Shown here: in pieces, positions 8,961 to 19,440 of the stretch
Numbering within the stretch: position 1 is the first letter of the stretch
Layout: every line of letters starts with the position of its first letter
NCBI RefSeq assembly: GCF_003417535.1
Contig: NZ_QVLS01000003.1
Span: 372,001 to 436,000, forward strand
DNA from: Hydrogenophaga borbori
GTDB lineage: Bacteria > Pseudomonadota > Gammaproteobacteria > Burkholderiales > Burkholderiaceae_C
DNA length: 64,000 nucleotides
Reading direction: 5' to 3'
The notes under the pieces: model-generated
Database searches by the model: none
What the model was told of the DNA's origin: nothing
What the model saw: only the letters and a program-made list of their open reading frames with translations
Program-made: the position numbers and the translations under genes

Positions 8961-10702
8961 GCCGTTAGGCGGGCCTTCACGTGGGCCGCCACTTCCGCCA
9001 GCGGCACGGCCGTGGCCGCGCTGTCCCGCCGGTGCTGGTACTCGGCCTGACCGGCCTTCACGCCCCGGTCGCCCAGGGTGATGCGGTGGGGCACGCCGAT
9101 GAGCTCCCAGTCGGCGAACATCGCCCCGGGGCGTTCTCCACGGTCGTCCAGGATCACATCCACACCTTGCTCCAGCAGTTGGGAGTAGAGATTGTCCGCC
9201 GCGGCCTTGACTTCCGGGCTGCGGTCCATGCCGATCGGGCACACCACCACAGTGAACGGCGCGATCGCGTCCGGCCAGATGATCCCGCGCTCGTCGTGGT
9301 TCTGTTCGATGGCCGCCGCCGGCAGGCGCGTAATGCCGATGCCGTAGCAGCCCATCTCGAAATGCTTGGGCTTGCCGTCCTCGTCGAGGAAGGTGGCGGC
9401 CATCGAACGGCTGTACTTGGTGCCCAGGTAGAACACGTGGCCGATCTCGATGCCGCGCTCGATCGCCAGCACGCCCTGGCCGTCGGGCGAGGCGTCACCC
9501 TCGACGATGTTGCGGATGTCGGCCACGCGCGTGGGCTCGGGCAGGTCGCGGCCCCAGTTCACGCCGGTGAGGTGCACGTCGGCCTCGTTGCCGCCACAAA
9601 CCCAGTCGGCCATGACGGCGACCTCCCGGTCCACCACCAGCTCCACCGGCCGCTTGAGCCCGATGGGGCCCAGGTAGCCCGGGCGGCAGCCGAAGTGCGA
9701 CTCGATCTCGGGCGGGGTGGCGAAGCGCCAACCCTGGTCGAGGCCGGGCACCTTGCCCACCTTGACTTCGTTCATGTCGTGGTCACCGCGCAGCAGCAGC
9801 AGCCACACCTTGGAGGCTTTCACCGCGCCGGCGTCGTCGAGCGTGTCGGTGGCCAGGACGATGGACTTGACCGTGGTGGCCAGCGGAACGCCCAGGAACT
9901 GCGCCACGTCGGCGCAGGTGCTCTTGCCGGGGGTGGGCGTGCGCGTCAGTGGGTTGGCCGGCGCGGGGCGCGGCCCCTGGGGCGCCAGCGCCTCGGCCTT
10001 TTCCAGGTTGGCGGCGTAATCGCTGCCGGGGCAGTAGACGATGGCGTCCTCGCCGGTGGCAGCGATCACCTGGAACTCCTCGCTCAGGTCACCGCCGATG
10101 GCGCCGCTGTCGGCCGCGACCGCGCGGTACTTCAGGCCAAAGCGGTCGAAGATGCGGCGGTAGGCCTGGGCCATCACCTCGTAGCTGCGCTTGGCGCTGG
10201 CTTCGTCGCGGTCGAAGCTGTAGGCGTCCTTCATGATGAACTCGCGACCACGCATGAGTCCGAAGCGCGGCCGGCGTTCGTCGCGGAACTTGGTCTGGAT
10301 CTGGTACAGGTTCTTGGGCAGCTGCTTGTAGCTGCGCAGCTCCTGGCGCGCGATGTCGGTCACCACCTCCTCGCTCGTGGGCTGCACCACGAAGTCGCGG
10401 TCGTGGCGGTCCTTCACGCGCATCAGCTCGGGGCCCATCTTCTCGAAGCGGCCACTCTCCTGCCAGAACTCGGCCGGCTGCACCACCGGCATGGTGAGCT
10501 CCACGGCACCGGCGCGGTTCATCTCCTCGCGCACGATCCGCTCGACCTTGCGGATCACGCGCAGCCCCATGGGCATGTAGTTGTAGATGCCCGCTCCCAG
10601 TTTGCGAATCATGCCGGCGCGGGTCATGAGGCGGTGGCTCACCACCTCGGCGTCGGCAGGCGCTTCCTTGAGCGTCGTGATCAGGAACTGGCTGGCTTTC
10701 AT
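8957..10702 (-). CDS. proS: Proline--tRNA ligase
   Basis: 581 residues (E. coli 572). A class II synthetase of the bacterial type: motifs 1 and 2 lie in the first 200 residues ([16 protein letters not shown] contains the motif 2 arginine), the YbaK-like editing insertion that clears alanyl-tRNA(Pro) lies at roughly 225-410, motif 3 is [10 protein letters not shown], and the anticodon-binding domain is C-terminal. The start is the ATG preceded by a purine-poor leader; the divergent rppH starts 168 bases away. The matching tRNA-Pro(CGG) gene is at 16205. A very long open frame on the opposite strand is a GC-codon artefact. Confidence 0.97.
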   Translation of the reverse strand: MKASQFLITTLKEAPADAEVVSHRLMTRAGMIRKLGAGIYNYMPMGLRVIRKVERIVREEMNRAGAVELTMPVVQPAEFWQESGRFEKMGPELMRVKDRHDRDFVVQPTSEEVVTDIARQELRSYKQLPKNLYQIQTKFRDERRPRFGLMRGREFIMKDAYSFDRDEASAKRSYEVMAQAYRRIFDRFGLKYRAVAADSGAIGGDLSEEFQVIAATGEDAIVYCPGSDYAANLEKAEALAPQGPRPAPANPLTRTPTPGKSTCADVAQFLGVPLATTVKSIVLATDTLDDAGAVKASKVWLLLLRGDHDMNEVKVGKVPGLDQGWRFATPPEIESHFGCRPGYLGPIGLKRPVELVVDREVAVMADWVCGGNEADVHLTGVNWGRDLPEPTRVADIRNIVEGDASPDGQGVLAIERGIEIGHVFYLGTKYSRSMAATFLDEDGKPKHFEMGCYGIGITRLPAAAIEQNHDERGIIWPDAIAPFTVVVCPIGMDRSPEVKAAADNLYSQLLEQGVDVILDDRGERPGAMFADWELIGVPHRITLGDRGVKAGQAEYQHRRDSAATAVPLAEVAAHVKARLTA

Positions 10703-10870
10703 GAAGGGGCCTGCACCGGGCGGTGCGCGAAAGGGGGTTCAGGAGGGGTGGCGCCGGCACCGCTTGCGGGTATATCCCTAGGCGGGACGCGGGGCCGTGC
10801 GGTGTGCGATCACTTCGCTGGGCGCGGGGTGCGATGCATAATGGTCGCAGTTCAAAAATCGAGGTTGATT

Positions 10871-11512
10871 ATGCTTGACAGAGAGGGCTTCAGGCCCAAT
10901 GTCGGCATCATTCTGCTCAACCAGAAAAACCAGGTGTTCTGGGGCAAGCGCATCCGCTCCCATTCCTGGCAGTTCCCGCAAGGGGGCATCGACCGCGGTG
11001 AAACGCCCGAACAGGCGATGTTCCGCGAACTGCACGAGGAAGTCGGACTGCGCCCCGAGCACGTGGCCATCGTGGCCCGCACGAAGGACTGGTTGCGCTA
11101 CGAAGTGCCTGACCGCTTCATCCGGCGGGACGCCCGCGGCCACTACAAGGGGCAGAAGCAGATCTGGTACCTGCTGCGCCTCGTCGCGCAGGACTGGCAC
11201 CTGAACCTGCGCGCCACCAGCCACCCCGAGTTCGACGCCTGGCGCTGGAACGACTACTGGGTGCCGCTGGACGTGGTCGTCGAATTCAAGCGCGGCGTCT
11301 ACGAGATGGCCTTGACCGAGCTGGCGCGTTACGTCCCGCGCCAGGAGGGCGGTCGTGGCCGCTACCCACGCCACCACCCGGGGCGCGGCTATCGCCCGGT
11401 CGACGGCTTTCCCGCCACCGAGGCGCCGCCCGGCCTGGAACTGCCCCCCGGCGCCAGCTTCGACCCCGGGCCCCAACCCAGCATTCGCCCCGAGGGCGCC
11501 GTCCCCAAATGA
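10871..11512 (+). CDS. rppH: RNA pyrophosphohydrolase RppH
   Basis: 213 residues. The Nudix box GX5EX7REUXEEXGU is complete at 38-60 (from GGIDRGE to REL-EEVGL). RppH removes pyrophosphate from the 5' end of triphosphorylated mRNAs and so starts RNase E-dependent decay. The core matches E. coli RppH (176 residues); a Gly/Pro/Arg-rich tail of about 45 residues (165-213) follows and looks disordered, as is common in betaproteobacterial versions. The ATG at 10871 gives the canonical start [14 protein letters not shown] and has GAGG upstream. A CATAAT hexamer at 10837 may be the -10. The stop overlaps the next start (ATGA). Confidence 0.95.
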   Translation: MLDREGFRPNVGIILLNQKNQVFWGKRIRSHSWQFPQGGIDRGETPEQAMFRELHEEVGLRPEHVAIVARTKDWLRYEVPDRFIRRDARGHYKGQKQIWYLLRLVAQDWHLNLRATSHPEFDAWRWNDYWVPLDVVVEFKRGVYEMALTELARYVPRQEGGRGRYPRHHPGRGYRPVDGFPATEAPPGLELPPGASFDPGPQPSIRPEGAVPK

Positions 11513-12027
11513 ACAGCCGGTTCTTCCGCGCGGCGGCCTGTGCCGTCGCGCTGGCCTCCATGGGCGGCCCGCTCTGGGCCCAGTACCCGTACCGCGAACC
11601 CGAAACCTGGAAGGAGGGCGAGGTGGCCCTGCCGGCGCGCTTCAGCACCGACCGGCTCGTCACCGTCGACATCGAAGACCGCTCGTCCTTCGAATACGGC
11701 ATCGACCCGGACACGCTGAGCGTGGGCGCCGATGGTGTGGTGCGCTACGTCTTCGTGGCGCGCAGCCGCAGCGGGGCCCTCAATGCGCTCTACGAGGGGG
11801 TGCGGTGCAATGCGGCCGAGGTCAAGGTCTATGGCCGCTGGGACCCGGACAGCGCGAGCTGGCGCACCAGCGCCTCGGACGACTGGCAGCCTCTGGACAC
11901 GCGGGGCAGCACCCGGCGCGCTCTGAAACTCGCGCAGTCCGGCCTGTGCGACGGGAGAGCCCCGAACGGGTCGCCGCGCCAGATCCTCCAGACGCTGCGG
12001 GGCGAGCACCCCTACCGGTTGCGCTGA
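11509..12027 (+). CDS. CNP1-like family secreted protein
   Basis: 172 residues. A Sec signal peptide (about 1-24, ending PLWA before QYPYREPE) leads a single domain of the CNP1-like type, first noted in Neisseria and common in betaproteobacteria; its function is not established. Two cysteines in the mature part (VRCNAAEV and SGLCDGRA) could form a disulfide in the periplasm. A tryptophan-rich stretch ([18 protein letters not shown]) lies in the middle. The gene overlaps rppH by four bases and is transcribed with it, an arrangement I believe is recurrent in this order. There is no lipobox and no membrane anchor. Confidence 0.75.
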   Translation: MNSRFFRAAACAVALASMGGPLWAQYPYREPETWKEGEVALPARFSTDRLVTVDIEDRSSFEYGIDPDTLSVGADGVVRYVFVARSRSGALNALYEGVRCNAAEVKVYGRWDPDSASWRTSASDDWQPLDTRGSTRRALKLAQSGLCDGRAPNGSPRQILQTLRGEHPYRLR

Positions 12028-12033
12028 GCCGGC

Positions 12034-13191
12034 TCAGCCCCGGCTGAGCACCAGGTTGTCGCGGTGGATCATCTCGGGCTCGGCGGCGTAGCCCAGCAGG
12101 CGCTCGAAATCGGCCGAGGACTTGCGGCACAGCAGGCGCGCTTCCGAGCTGGCGTAGTTCGCCAACCCGCGCGCCACCTCCTGGCCACGCGCATCGCGCA
12201 CCGCGATCACGTCGCCGCGCGAGAAGTCGCCTTCCACCGCGGTCATGCCGATCGGCAACAGGCTCTTGCCTTCGCGCGCGATCTTGGCCGCCGCGCCGTC
12301 GTCCACCACCACCGCGCCGCGCAACTGCAAATGGTCCGAGATCCAGCGCTTGCGCGCCTGGTGTTTGGCCGTCTGCGCGACCAGGGCCGTGCCGATGGCC
12401 TCGCCGGCGCACAGGCGCAGCAGCACGTCGGGTTCGCGCCCCCAGGCGATGACCGTGGAAGCGCCCGACGCCGCCGCGCGCTTGGCGGCCAGGATCTTGG
12501 TGATCATGCCGCCCTTGCCGATGCCACTGCCTGCGCCACCGGCCATGGCCTCCAGCGCCGGATCGCCCGCGCGCGCCACGTGCACGAAGCGCGCCTCGGG
12601 ATCGCGCCGCGGGTCGGCGGTGTAGAGGCCCTTCTGGTCGGTGAGGATGACCAGCACGTCGGCCTCGACCAGATTGGCCACGAGCGCGCCCAGCGTGTCG
12701 TTGTCGCCGAACTTGATCTCGTCGTTGACCACCGTGTCGTTCTCGTTGATCACGGGCACGACGCCGAGCTGCAGCAGCGTCAGCAGGGTTGAGCGGGCGT
12801 TGAGGTAGCGTTCGCGGTCGGCCAGGTCGGCGTGGGTCAGCAGCACCTGCGCACTGCCAACGCCGCAGGCGCGCAGCTGCGTCTCATACATCTGCACCAG
12901 GCCCATCTGGCCCACGGCGGCGGCGGCCTGCAGTTCGTTGATCTCGTGCGGCCGCCTGCTCCAGCCCAGGCGCTTCATGCCCTCGGCGATGGCACCGCTG
13001 CTCACCATGATGAGCTCGCGCCCCTGCTGGACGAGGGCCGCGAGCTGCTGGCTCCAGTGGCCGATGGCCCCTTCGTCCAGGCCCCGGCCTTCGTTGGTGA
13101 CCAGGCTGGAGCCCACCTTGACGACGATGCGCCGCGCGTGGCGCACGAGGTCGGCCGCTTCGCTGGCCGTGCTATCGATGACCTGGCTCAT
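12034..13191 (-). CDS. proB: Glutamate 5-kinase
   Basis: 385 residues (E. coli 367). It phosphorylates glutamate to glutamyl-5-phosphate, the first step of proline synthesis. The amino-acid kinase domain (about 20-270) shows [15 protein letters not shown] near the start, [14 protein letters not shown] and NENDTV in the middle and the GTGMxTK-type stretch [12 protein letters not shown]. The C-terminal PUA domain is present (about 295-375). It is the last gene of the rplU-rpmA-obgE-proB run, 17 bases after obgE. proA is not in the window. It converges on the CNP1-like gene with only six bases between the stops. Confidence 0.96.
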   Translation of the reverse strand: MSQVIDSTASEAADLVRHARRIVVKVGSSLVTNEGRGLDEGAIGHWSQQLAALVQQGRELIMVSSGAIAEGMKRLGWSRRPHEINELQAAAAVGQMGLVQMYETQLRACGVGSAQVLLTHADLADRERYLNARSTLLTLLQLGVVPVINENDTVVNDEIKFGDNDTLGALVANLVEADVLVILTDQKGLYTADPRRDPEARFVHVARAGDPALEAMAGGAGSGIGKGGMITKILAAKRAAASGASTVIAWGREPDVLLRLCAGEAIGTALVAQTAKHQARKRWISDHLQLRGAVVVDDGAAAKIAREGKSLLPIGMTAVEGDFSRGDVIAVRDARGQEVARGLANYASSEARLLCRKSSADFERLLGYAAEPEMIHRDNLVLSRG

Positions 13192-13208
13192 GGTGTGATG
13201 GATTCGGA

Positions 13209-14300
<1,092 letters not shown>

Positions 14301-14315
14301 CTAGCCCGAAGACAA

Positions 14316-14340
14316 CAAAAAGGCCCGCATGCGCGGGCCC
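14316..14340 (-). terminator. Terminator between rpmA and obgE
   Basis: On the minus strand GGCCCGC and GCGGGCC form a 7-bp stem (14333-14339 with 14322-14328) around GCAT, followed by TTTTTG. It lies 23 bases after the rpmA stop and should separate abundant ribosomal-protein transcription from obgE-proB, either fully or as a partial terminator. Confidence 0.75.
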
Positions 14341-14362
14341 CTTGCGCGAGGATCGTGCGGGA

Positions 14363-14620
14363 TCAGGCCGGGGTGACGCTGACCACGTGACGACCCAGCG
14401 CACCCTTGACCGCGAACTGCACATGGCCGTCCACGGTGGCGAACAGGGTGTGGTCCTTGCCGACGCCGACATTGGTGCCGGGGTGGAACTTGGTGCCTCG
14501 CTGACGCACGATGATCGAGCCAGCCGTGATCAGCTCGCCGCCGAACGCTTTGACGCCCAGCATCTTGGGCTTGGAATCGCGCCCGTTGCGTGTAGAGCCG
14601 CCGCCTTTTTTCTGTGCCAT
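14363..14620 (-). CDS. rpmA: 50S ribosomal protein L27
   Basis: 85 residues, the full length of L27. The N terminus [16 protein letters not shown] reaches the peptidyl-transferase centre and carries no cleavable leader of the Firmicutes type; the body contains [20 protein letters not shown]. It is 12 bases downstream of rplU, the conserved L21-L27 pair. Confidence 0.98.
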   Translation of the reverse strand: MAQKKGGGSTRNGRDSKPKMLGVKAFGGELITAGSIIVRQRGTKFHPGTNVGVGKDHTLFATVDGHVQFAVKGALGRHVVSVTPA

Positions 14621-14632
14621 CTTGCCTGCTCC

Positions 14633-14944
14633 TTAGGCCGAAATCGAGGCGATTTCGATCTCGGTGAAATTCTGCCGGTGACCCTGGCGCTTCTGGTAGT
14701 GCTTGCGACGGCGCAGCTTGAAGATGCGCACTTTGTCGTGACGACCGTGCGCCACCACCTTGACCGTGACCGATGCGCCGGAGACCAAGGGAGTGCCCAC
14801 TTTCAGCTCGGTGCCGTTGCCGACAGCCAGAACCTCATCGAACACAATCTCTTGGCCCACGTCCGCAGCAATCTGTTCTACTTTAATTTTTTCGCCGGCA
14901 GCCACGCGATACTGCTTGCCACCGGTTTTTATGACCGCGTACAT
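14633..14944 (-). CDS. rplU: 50S ribosomal protein L21
   Basis: 103 residues. The start [20 protein letters not shown] and the basic loop [15 protein letters not shown] are diagnostic of L21, a 50S protein that binds 23S rRNA. The ATG at 14944 is preceded by AGGTTCCT; the frame extends upstream, but that part is not L21-like. A consensus promoter lies about 95 bases upstream, giving a leader of roughly 90 bases in which a control site could lie, although I see no recognisable one. Confidence 0.98.
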   Translation of the reverse strand: MYAVIKTGGKQYRVAAGEKIKVEQIAADVGQEIVFDEVLAVGNGTELKVGTPLVSGASVTVKVVAHGRHDKVRIFKLRRRKHYQKRQGHRQNFTEIEIASISA

Positions 14945-15038
14945 AGGAACCTCTTGAAGTTGGCCTTCCTGCAGAGCCCGGCCGAGACAGCCGGCTGACC
15001 ACGAAGGCATCGGCAGACGGATTTCCACCGAACTGCGG

Positions 15039-15067
15039 ATTATAGCCTTCCGCGAACCACCCGGCAA
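15039..15067 (-). promoter_or_regulatory. Sigma-70 promoter of rplU-rpmA
   Basis: Minus strand: -35 TTGCCG (15062-15067), a 17-base spacer and a perfect -10 TATAAT (15039-15044). The predicted start near 15032 leaves a leader of about 88 bases before rplU. It is back to back with the ispB -10 at 15129. Confidence 0.75.
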
Positions 15068-15128
15068 ACTGGCCCGTCCGTGCCGCCTGGGCAGACCCAG
15101 GGGCCCAAGGGCAGGCGGACGGCCTTCC

Positions 15129-15134
15129 TATAAT
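15129..15134 (+). promoter_or_regulatory. -10 element of the ispB promoter
   Basis: A perfect TATAAT in CCTATAATCC, 41 bases before the proposed ispB start. No clear -35 is seen at 16-18 bases. The sequence around it (CTTCCTATAATCC) resembles the divergent rplU -10 region. Confidence 0.6.
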
Positions 15135-15174
15135 CCAGCGCCGCCCAACGCCACCCGACCACGGGCCCCCTCAC

Positions 15175-16155
15175 TTGTCCCTTGCCTTGTCGACGAACAA
15201 CCCGCTCGAGCTGATCCGCGCCGACATGGCCGCGGTTGACCGGGTGATCCACGAACGCCTGACCACCGACGTACCCCTTGTGCGGGAGGTGGCCCAGTAC
15301 ATCATCTCGGCCGGCGGCAAGCGCCTGCGCCCCGCCCTGCTGCTGCTGGTCAGCGGCGCCCTGTCCTGCGAGCACCCGCACCGCCACACGCTGGCGGCCG
15401 TGGTGGAGTTCATCCACACCGCCACCCTGCTGCACGACGACGTGGTCGACGAATCGACGCTGCGCCGGGGCCGTGCCACGGCCAACCAGACGTTCGGCAA
15501 TGCCGCCAGCGTGCTGGTGGGCGATTTCCTCTACTCGCGCGCCTTCCAGATGATGGTCGACGTGAACCAGATGCGCGTGATGGAGGTCCTGTCGGACGCC
15601 ACCAACGTGATCGCCGAGGGTGAGGTGCTGCAGCTCATGAACATGCGCGACGCCTCGATCGACGAGGCGTCCTATCTGCGCGTGATCCGCTCCAAGACGG
15701 CCAAGCTGTTCGAGGCCAGCGCGCGGCTCGCCCCGATCCTGGCGCAAGCGGGGCCGGCCGTCGAACATGCCTGCGCCACCTATGGCCAGGCCCTGGGCAC
15801 GGCCTTCCAGGTCATCGACGACGTGCTCGACTACGAGGGCAGCGCCGACGAACTCGGCAAGAACCTGGGCGACGACCTGCGCGAGGGCAAGGTCACGCTG
15901 CCCATCATCTGCGCCTTGCGAGCGGGGAACGACGCCCAGCGCGCGCTGATCCGCGACGCCATCGAACATGGCCGCATCGAGAACCTGCCGGACATCCAGC
16001 GCATCATCCTGGGCACCGGCGCCCTGGACACCGCACGGGCGGCGGCGCACGCCGAGGCGCAGCGCGCGCTCGACGCCGCGGCCACGCTGCCGTCGAATCC
16101 GCACCAAGAGGCTTTGCTACAATTGGCGGCTGCACTGCTGGAGCGTCGCTCCTGA
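15175..16155 (+). CDS. ispB: Polyprenyl (octaprenyl) diphosphate synthase
   Basis: 326 residues from the TTG at 15175; a second TTG at 15187 giving MSTNNPLEL is an equal candidate, and neither has a good ribosome site. It is a trans-isoprenyl diphosphate synthase that builds the ubiquinone side chain from farnesyl diphosphate and IPP. The motifs are GGKRLRP at 47-53, the first Asp-rich motif DDVVDE from residue 88, and the second VIDDVLDYEG near 217. Small residues before the first Asp motif fit a long-chain enzyme. Divergent from the rplU operon and followed by tRNA-Pro, the usual proteobacterial neighbourhood. The chain length (C40 here) cannot be read directly. Confidence 0.92.
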   Translation: MSLALSTNNPLELIRADMAAVDRVIHERLTTDVPLVREVAQYIISAGGKRLRPALLLLVSGALSCEHPHRHTLAAVVEFIHTATLLHDDVVDESTLRRGRATANQTFGNAASVLVGDFLYSRAFQMMVDVNQMRVMEVLSDATNVIAEGEVLQLMNMRDASIDEASYLRVIRSKTAKLFEASARLAPILAQAGPAVEHACATYGQALGTAFQVIDDVLDYEGSADELGKNLGDDLREGKVTLPIICALRAGNDAQRALIRDAIEHGRIENLPDIQRIILGTGALDTARAAAHAEAQRALDAAATLPSNPHQEALLQLAAALLERRS

Positions 16156-16204
16156 AGTTCACGGTTCTGGCGCCGTCATCAGCCAAAGGATCCGCTGATC
16201 CACA

Positions 16205-16283
<79 letters not shown>

Positions 16284-16370
16284 ATCTGGTCACATCAGCG
16301 AGCGCCGCGCGGCGCCAGTGGGCGCTCCAAGTTCCCCAGTTGGTGGCGCGCCCGACGCAACGCGGATACA

Positions 16371-16423
16371 ACGTCAATCGACGTGAGTCCCTGTTTTCCG
16401 GATAACTGGCGTCAATTGTGACG
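16371..16423. promoter_or_regulatory. Two spaced palindromes upstream of pilB
   Basis: ACGTC-AATC-GACGT (16371-16384) and CGTCA-ATTG-TGACG (16410-16423) are each perfect 5-bp inverted repeats with four-base spacers, sharing the core CGTCAAT, with centres 39 bases apart. The second one would cover the -35 position of a TAGATT hexamer at 16444-16449. They could be paired operator sites for a dimeric regulator of pilBCD; no known binding motif is matched. Confidence 0.35.
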
Positions 16424-16457
16424 TCCAAGTTGTTGATTTCCGTTAGATTACGGACAT

Positions 16458-18188
16458 ATGGCGTCAGTTGATTCGGTGAACCAGGACAGTCCGTCCATGG
16501 CCCTTCCGGGGCTTGGGCGCGCGCTCGTGTCCGCGGGCAAGCTCAACCAGCGCGCGGCCGAGGACCTCTACCGCAAGGCCCAAAGCAGCCGAACCAGCTT
16601 TATTGCCGAGCTGACCGGCTCCGGCGCGGTGTCGCCAACGGACCTGGCACACACCATGTCGGTGGCTTTCGCCGCCCCCCTGCTCGACCTCGATGCCATC
16701 GATGTGCAGCGGCTGCCCGCTGGCTTGCTGGACGCCAGGATCTGCGCCGACTTCCGCATCGTCGTCCTCAGCAAGCGCAACAACCGCCTGATCGTCGCGA
16801 CGGCGGATCCGTCCGACCAGCAGGCGGCCGAAAAGATCAAGTTCGCCACGCAGATGGGCGTGGACTGGGTCATCGCAGAGTTCGACAAGCTCAGTCGCCT
16901 GGTCGAGACGCAGACCAAATCGGTCACCGAGGCGATGGAGAACATCGTCGGCGACGTCGAGTTCGATGAACTGGCGGCCGAAACCACCACCGCCGATGCC
17001 GCTGAAAAGGCCAGCGAAGTCGACGACGCCCCGGTCGTCAAGTTCCTGCACAAGATGCTGATCGACGCGTTCAACATGCGCGCGTCCGACCTGCACTTCG
17101 AACCATACGAACACCAGTACCGTGTGCGCTTCCGCATCGACGGCGAACTGCGCGAGATCGCCTCGCCGCCGATCGCCATCAAGGAAAAGCTGGCCTCGCG
17201 CATCAAGGTCATCTCGCGGATGGACATCTCCGAGAAGCGCGTCCCGCAAGACGGTCGGATGAAGCTCAAGGTCGGGCCCGACCGCGTCATCGACTTCCGC
17301 GTCAGCACCCTGCCCACGCTGTTTGGCGAGAAGATCGTGATCCGTATCCTCGACCCGAGTCAGGCCAAGATGGGCATCGACGCCCTGGGCTATGAACCGG
17401 AAGAGAAAGAGCGTCTGCTGGAAGCCATCCAGCGCCCCTACGGCATGGTGCTGGTCACCGGTCCCACGGGCTCCGGCAAAACGGTCTCGCTCTACACCTG
17501 CCTGAATATCCTGAACAAGCCCGGCGTGAACATTTCGACGGCCGAAGACCCGTCCGAAATCAACCTGCCCGGCGTGAACCAGGTGAACATGAACGAGAAG
17601 GCGGGCCTGACCTTCGCGGTGGCGCTCAAGGCCTTCCTGCGCCAGGACCCGGACGTGATCATGGTCGGCGAGATCCGCGACCTGGAAACCGCCGACATCG
17701 CGATCAAGGCCGCGCAGACCGGCCACATGGTCATGTCGACGCTGCACACCAACGACGCACCGACGACGCTCACCCGGATGATGAACATGGGCATCCCCAC
17801 GTTCAATATCGCCTCCAGCGTGATCCTCATCACCGCCCAGCGCCTGGCCCGCCGCCTGTGCCCCAACTGCAAGGCGCCGCTGGACGTTCCCCGCAAGGCC
17901 TTGCTCGAGGCCGGCTACAAGCCCGAAGAGCTTGACGGCACCTGGACGCCCTACAAGCCGGTGGGCTGCTCGGCCTGCAACAACGGCTACAAGGGGCGCG
18001 TCGGCATCTACCAGGTGATGCCGATCTCCGAAGAGATCCAGCGCATCATCCTGCGCGGCGGCACCTCGCTGGACATCGCGCAGCAGGCCAGCAAGGAAGG
18101 CGTTCGCTCGCTGCGGGAGTCCGGCCTGCTCAAGGTCAAGCTGGGACAGACCTCGCTCGAGGAAGTCCTCAGCGTGACGAACGAATGA
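16458..18188 (+). CDS. pilB: Type IV pilus assembly ATPase PilB
   Basis: 576 residues. The N-terminal MshEN/T2SSE domain (about 20-160) is followed by the secretion ATPase core: Walker A GPTGSGKT at 335-342, the Asp box, the His box (STLHTNDAPTT) and a Walker B in DPDVIMVGEIRD. The tetracysteine zinc knuckle LCPNCKAPL with GCSACNNGYKGR marks the extension motor PilB/GspE rather than the retraction motor PilT. It powers pilin polymerisation from the cytoplasmic face. The ATG at 16458 has no good ribosome site. It heads a pilB-pilC-pilD operon; no pilin gene is in the window. Confidence 0.96.
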   Translation: MASVDSVNQDSPSMALPGLGRALVSAGKLNQRAAEDLYRKAQSSRTSFIAELTGSGAVSPTDLAHTMSVAFAAPLLDLDAIDVQRLPAGLLDARICADFRIVVLSKRNNRLIVATADPSDQQAAEKIKFATQMGVDWVIAEFDKLSRLVETQTKSVTEAMENIVGDVEFDELAAETTTADAAEKASEVDDAPVVKFLHKMLIDAFNMRASDLHFEPYEHQYRVRFRIDGELREIASPPIAIKEKLASRIKVISRMDISEKRVPQDGRMKLKVGPDRVIDFRVSTLPTLFGEKIVIRILDPSQAKMGIDALGYEPEEKERLLEAIQRPYGMVLVTGPTGSGKTVSLYTCLNILNKPGVNISTAEDPSEINLPGVNQVNMNEKAGLTFAVALKAFLRQDPDVIMVGEIRDLETADIAIKAAQTGHMVMSTLHTNDAPTTLTRMMNMGIPTFNIASSVILITAQRLARRLCPNCKAPLDVPRKALLEAGYKPEELDGTWTPYKPVGCSACNNGYKGRVGIYQVMPISEEIQRIILRGGTSLDIAQQASKEGVRSLRESGLLKVKLGQTSLEEVLSVTNE

Positions 18189-18222
18189 CCCACCGCTCAC
18201 CCACAGCCCCCTGAGGAATTCC

Positions 18223-19440
18223 ATGGCCACCGTCGCAAGAAAGAGCGTCAAGGACTTCGTGTTCGAATGGGAGGGCAAAGACCGCAACGGCAAGGCGGTG
18301 CGCGGGGAAACGCGCGCCCAGGGTGAAAACCAGGTGACGGCCACGCTGCGCCGGCAAGGCATCATCCCGATCAAGATCAAGAAGCGCCGCACGTCTTCGG
18401 GCAAGCGCATCAAGCCGAAGGACATCGCGATCTTCACGCGCCAGTTGGCCACCATGATGAAGGCCGGCGTGCCACTGCTGCAGTCCTTCGACATCGTGGG
18501 GCGCGGCAACCCCAACCCCAACGTCACGCGGCTGCTCAACGACATTCGCGCCGACGTGGAAACCGGTACCTCGCTGAGCGCGGCCTTCCGCAAGCACCCG
18601 ATGTACTTCGACAGCCTCTACTGCAACCTGATCGAGGCGGGCGAAGCGGCCGGTATCCTGGAAGACCTGCTCGACCGCCTAGCCTCCTACATGGAGAAGA
18701 CCGAGGCGCTGAAGTCGAAGATCAAGTCGGCCCTCATGTACCCCACGGCCGTGATCATCGTGGCCTTCGTGGTGGTGGCCGTCATCATGATTTTTGTTAT
18801 CCCGTCGTTCAAGGCGGTGTTCACCTCGTTCGGCGCCGACCTGCCCGCGCCCACGCTGTTCGTCATCGCCATGAGCGAGTTCTTCGTCCAGTACTGGTGG
18901 CTCATCTTCGGTGGCCTCGGCGGCGGCATCTACTTCTTCCTGCAGGCCTGGAAGCGCAACGAAAAGGTCCAGCGCTTCATGGACCGCCTGCTGCTCAAGC
19001 TGCCCATCTTCGGCGAGCTGATCGAGAAATCGGTGGTGGCGCGCTGGACACGCACGCTGGCCACCATGTTCGGCGCGGGCGTGCCGCTGGTGGAAGCGCT
19101 CGATTCCGTGGGTGGCGCCTCGGGCAACTCGGTCTATGCCATCGCCACCGAAAAGATCCAGCAGGAGGTGTCGACCGGCACCAGCCTCACGGCCGCGATG
19201 ACCAACGCGAACATCTTTCCCTCGATGGTGCTGCAGATGTGCGCGATCGGCGAAGAATCAGGCTCCATCGACCACATGCTGGGCAAGGCCGCCGACTTCT
19301 ACGAGGCCGAGGTCGACGACATGGTGGCCGGCATCTCCAGCCTGATGGAGCCGATCATCATCGTCGTACTCGGCACGGTGATCGGCGGCATCGTCATCTC
19401 GATGTACCTGCCCATCTTCAAGCTCGGCCAGGTGGTCTGA
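18223..19440 (+). CDS. pilC: Type IV pilus inner-membrane platform protein PilC
   Basis: 405 residues with two GspF/T2SSF domains (about 70-195 and 275-398), the conserved FTRQLATMMKAGVPLLQS at the first and ARTLATMFGAGVPL-like wording at the second. Three hydrophobic segments are visible, near 175-200, 220-245 and 375-400, with the last next to the C terminus. It is the platform that couples PilB to pilus growth. The ATG follows TGAGGAATTCC, 34 bases after pilB; the stop codon overlaps the pilD start (TGATG). Confidence 0.96.
   Translation: MATVARKSVKDFVFEWEGKDRNGKAVRGETRAQGENQVTATLRRQGIIPIKIKKRRTSSGKRIKPKDIAIFTRQLATMMKAGVPLLQSFDIVGRGNPNPNVTRLLNDIRADVETGTSLSAAFRKHPMYFDSLYCNLIEAGEAAGILEDLLDRLASYMEKTEALKSKIKSALMYPTAVIIVAFVVVAVIMIFVIPSFKAVFTSFGADLPAPTLFVIAMSEFFVQYWWLIFGGLGGGIYFFLQAWKRNEKVQRFMDRLLLKLPIFGELIEKSVVARWTRTLATMFGAGVPLVEALDSVGGASGNSVYAIATEKIQQEVSTGTSLTAAMTNANIFPSMVLQMCAIGEESGSIDHMLGKAADFYEAEVDDMVAGISSLMEPIIIVVLGTVIGGIVISMYLPIFKLGQVV

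Noticed and set aside
8981..10870. Open frame of over 600 codons on the plus strand opposite proS that reads straight into rppH
   Set aside because: It is antisense to a certain proS, is rich in His, Gly, Ala and Arg as expected from GC-biased codons read backwards, and has no domain. The rppH start is fixed by the conserved MLDREGF.
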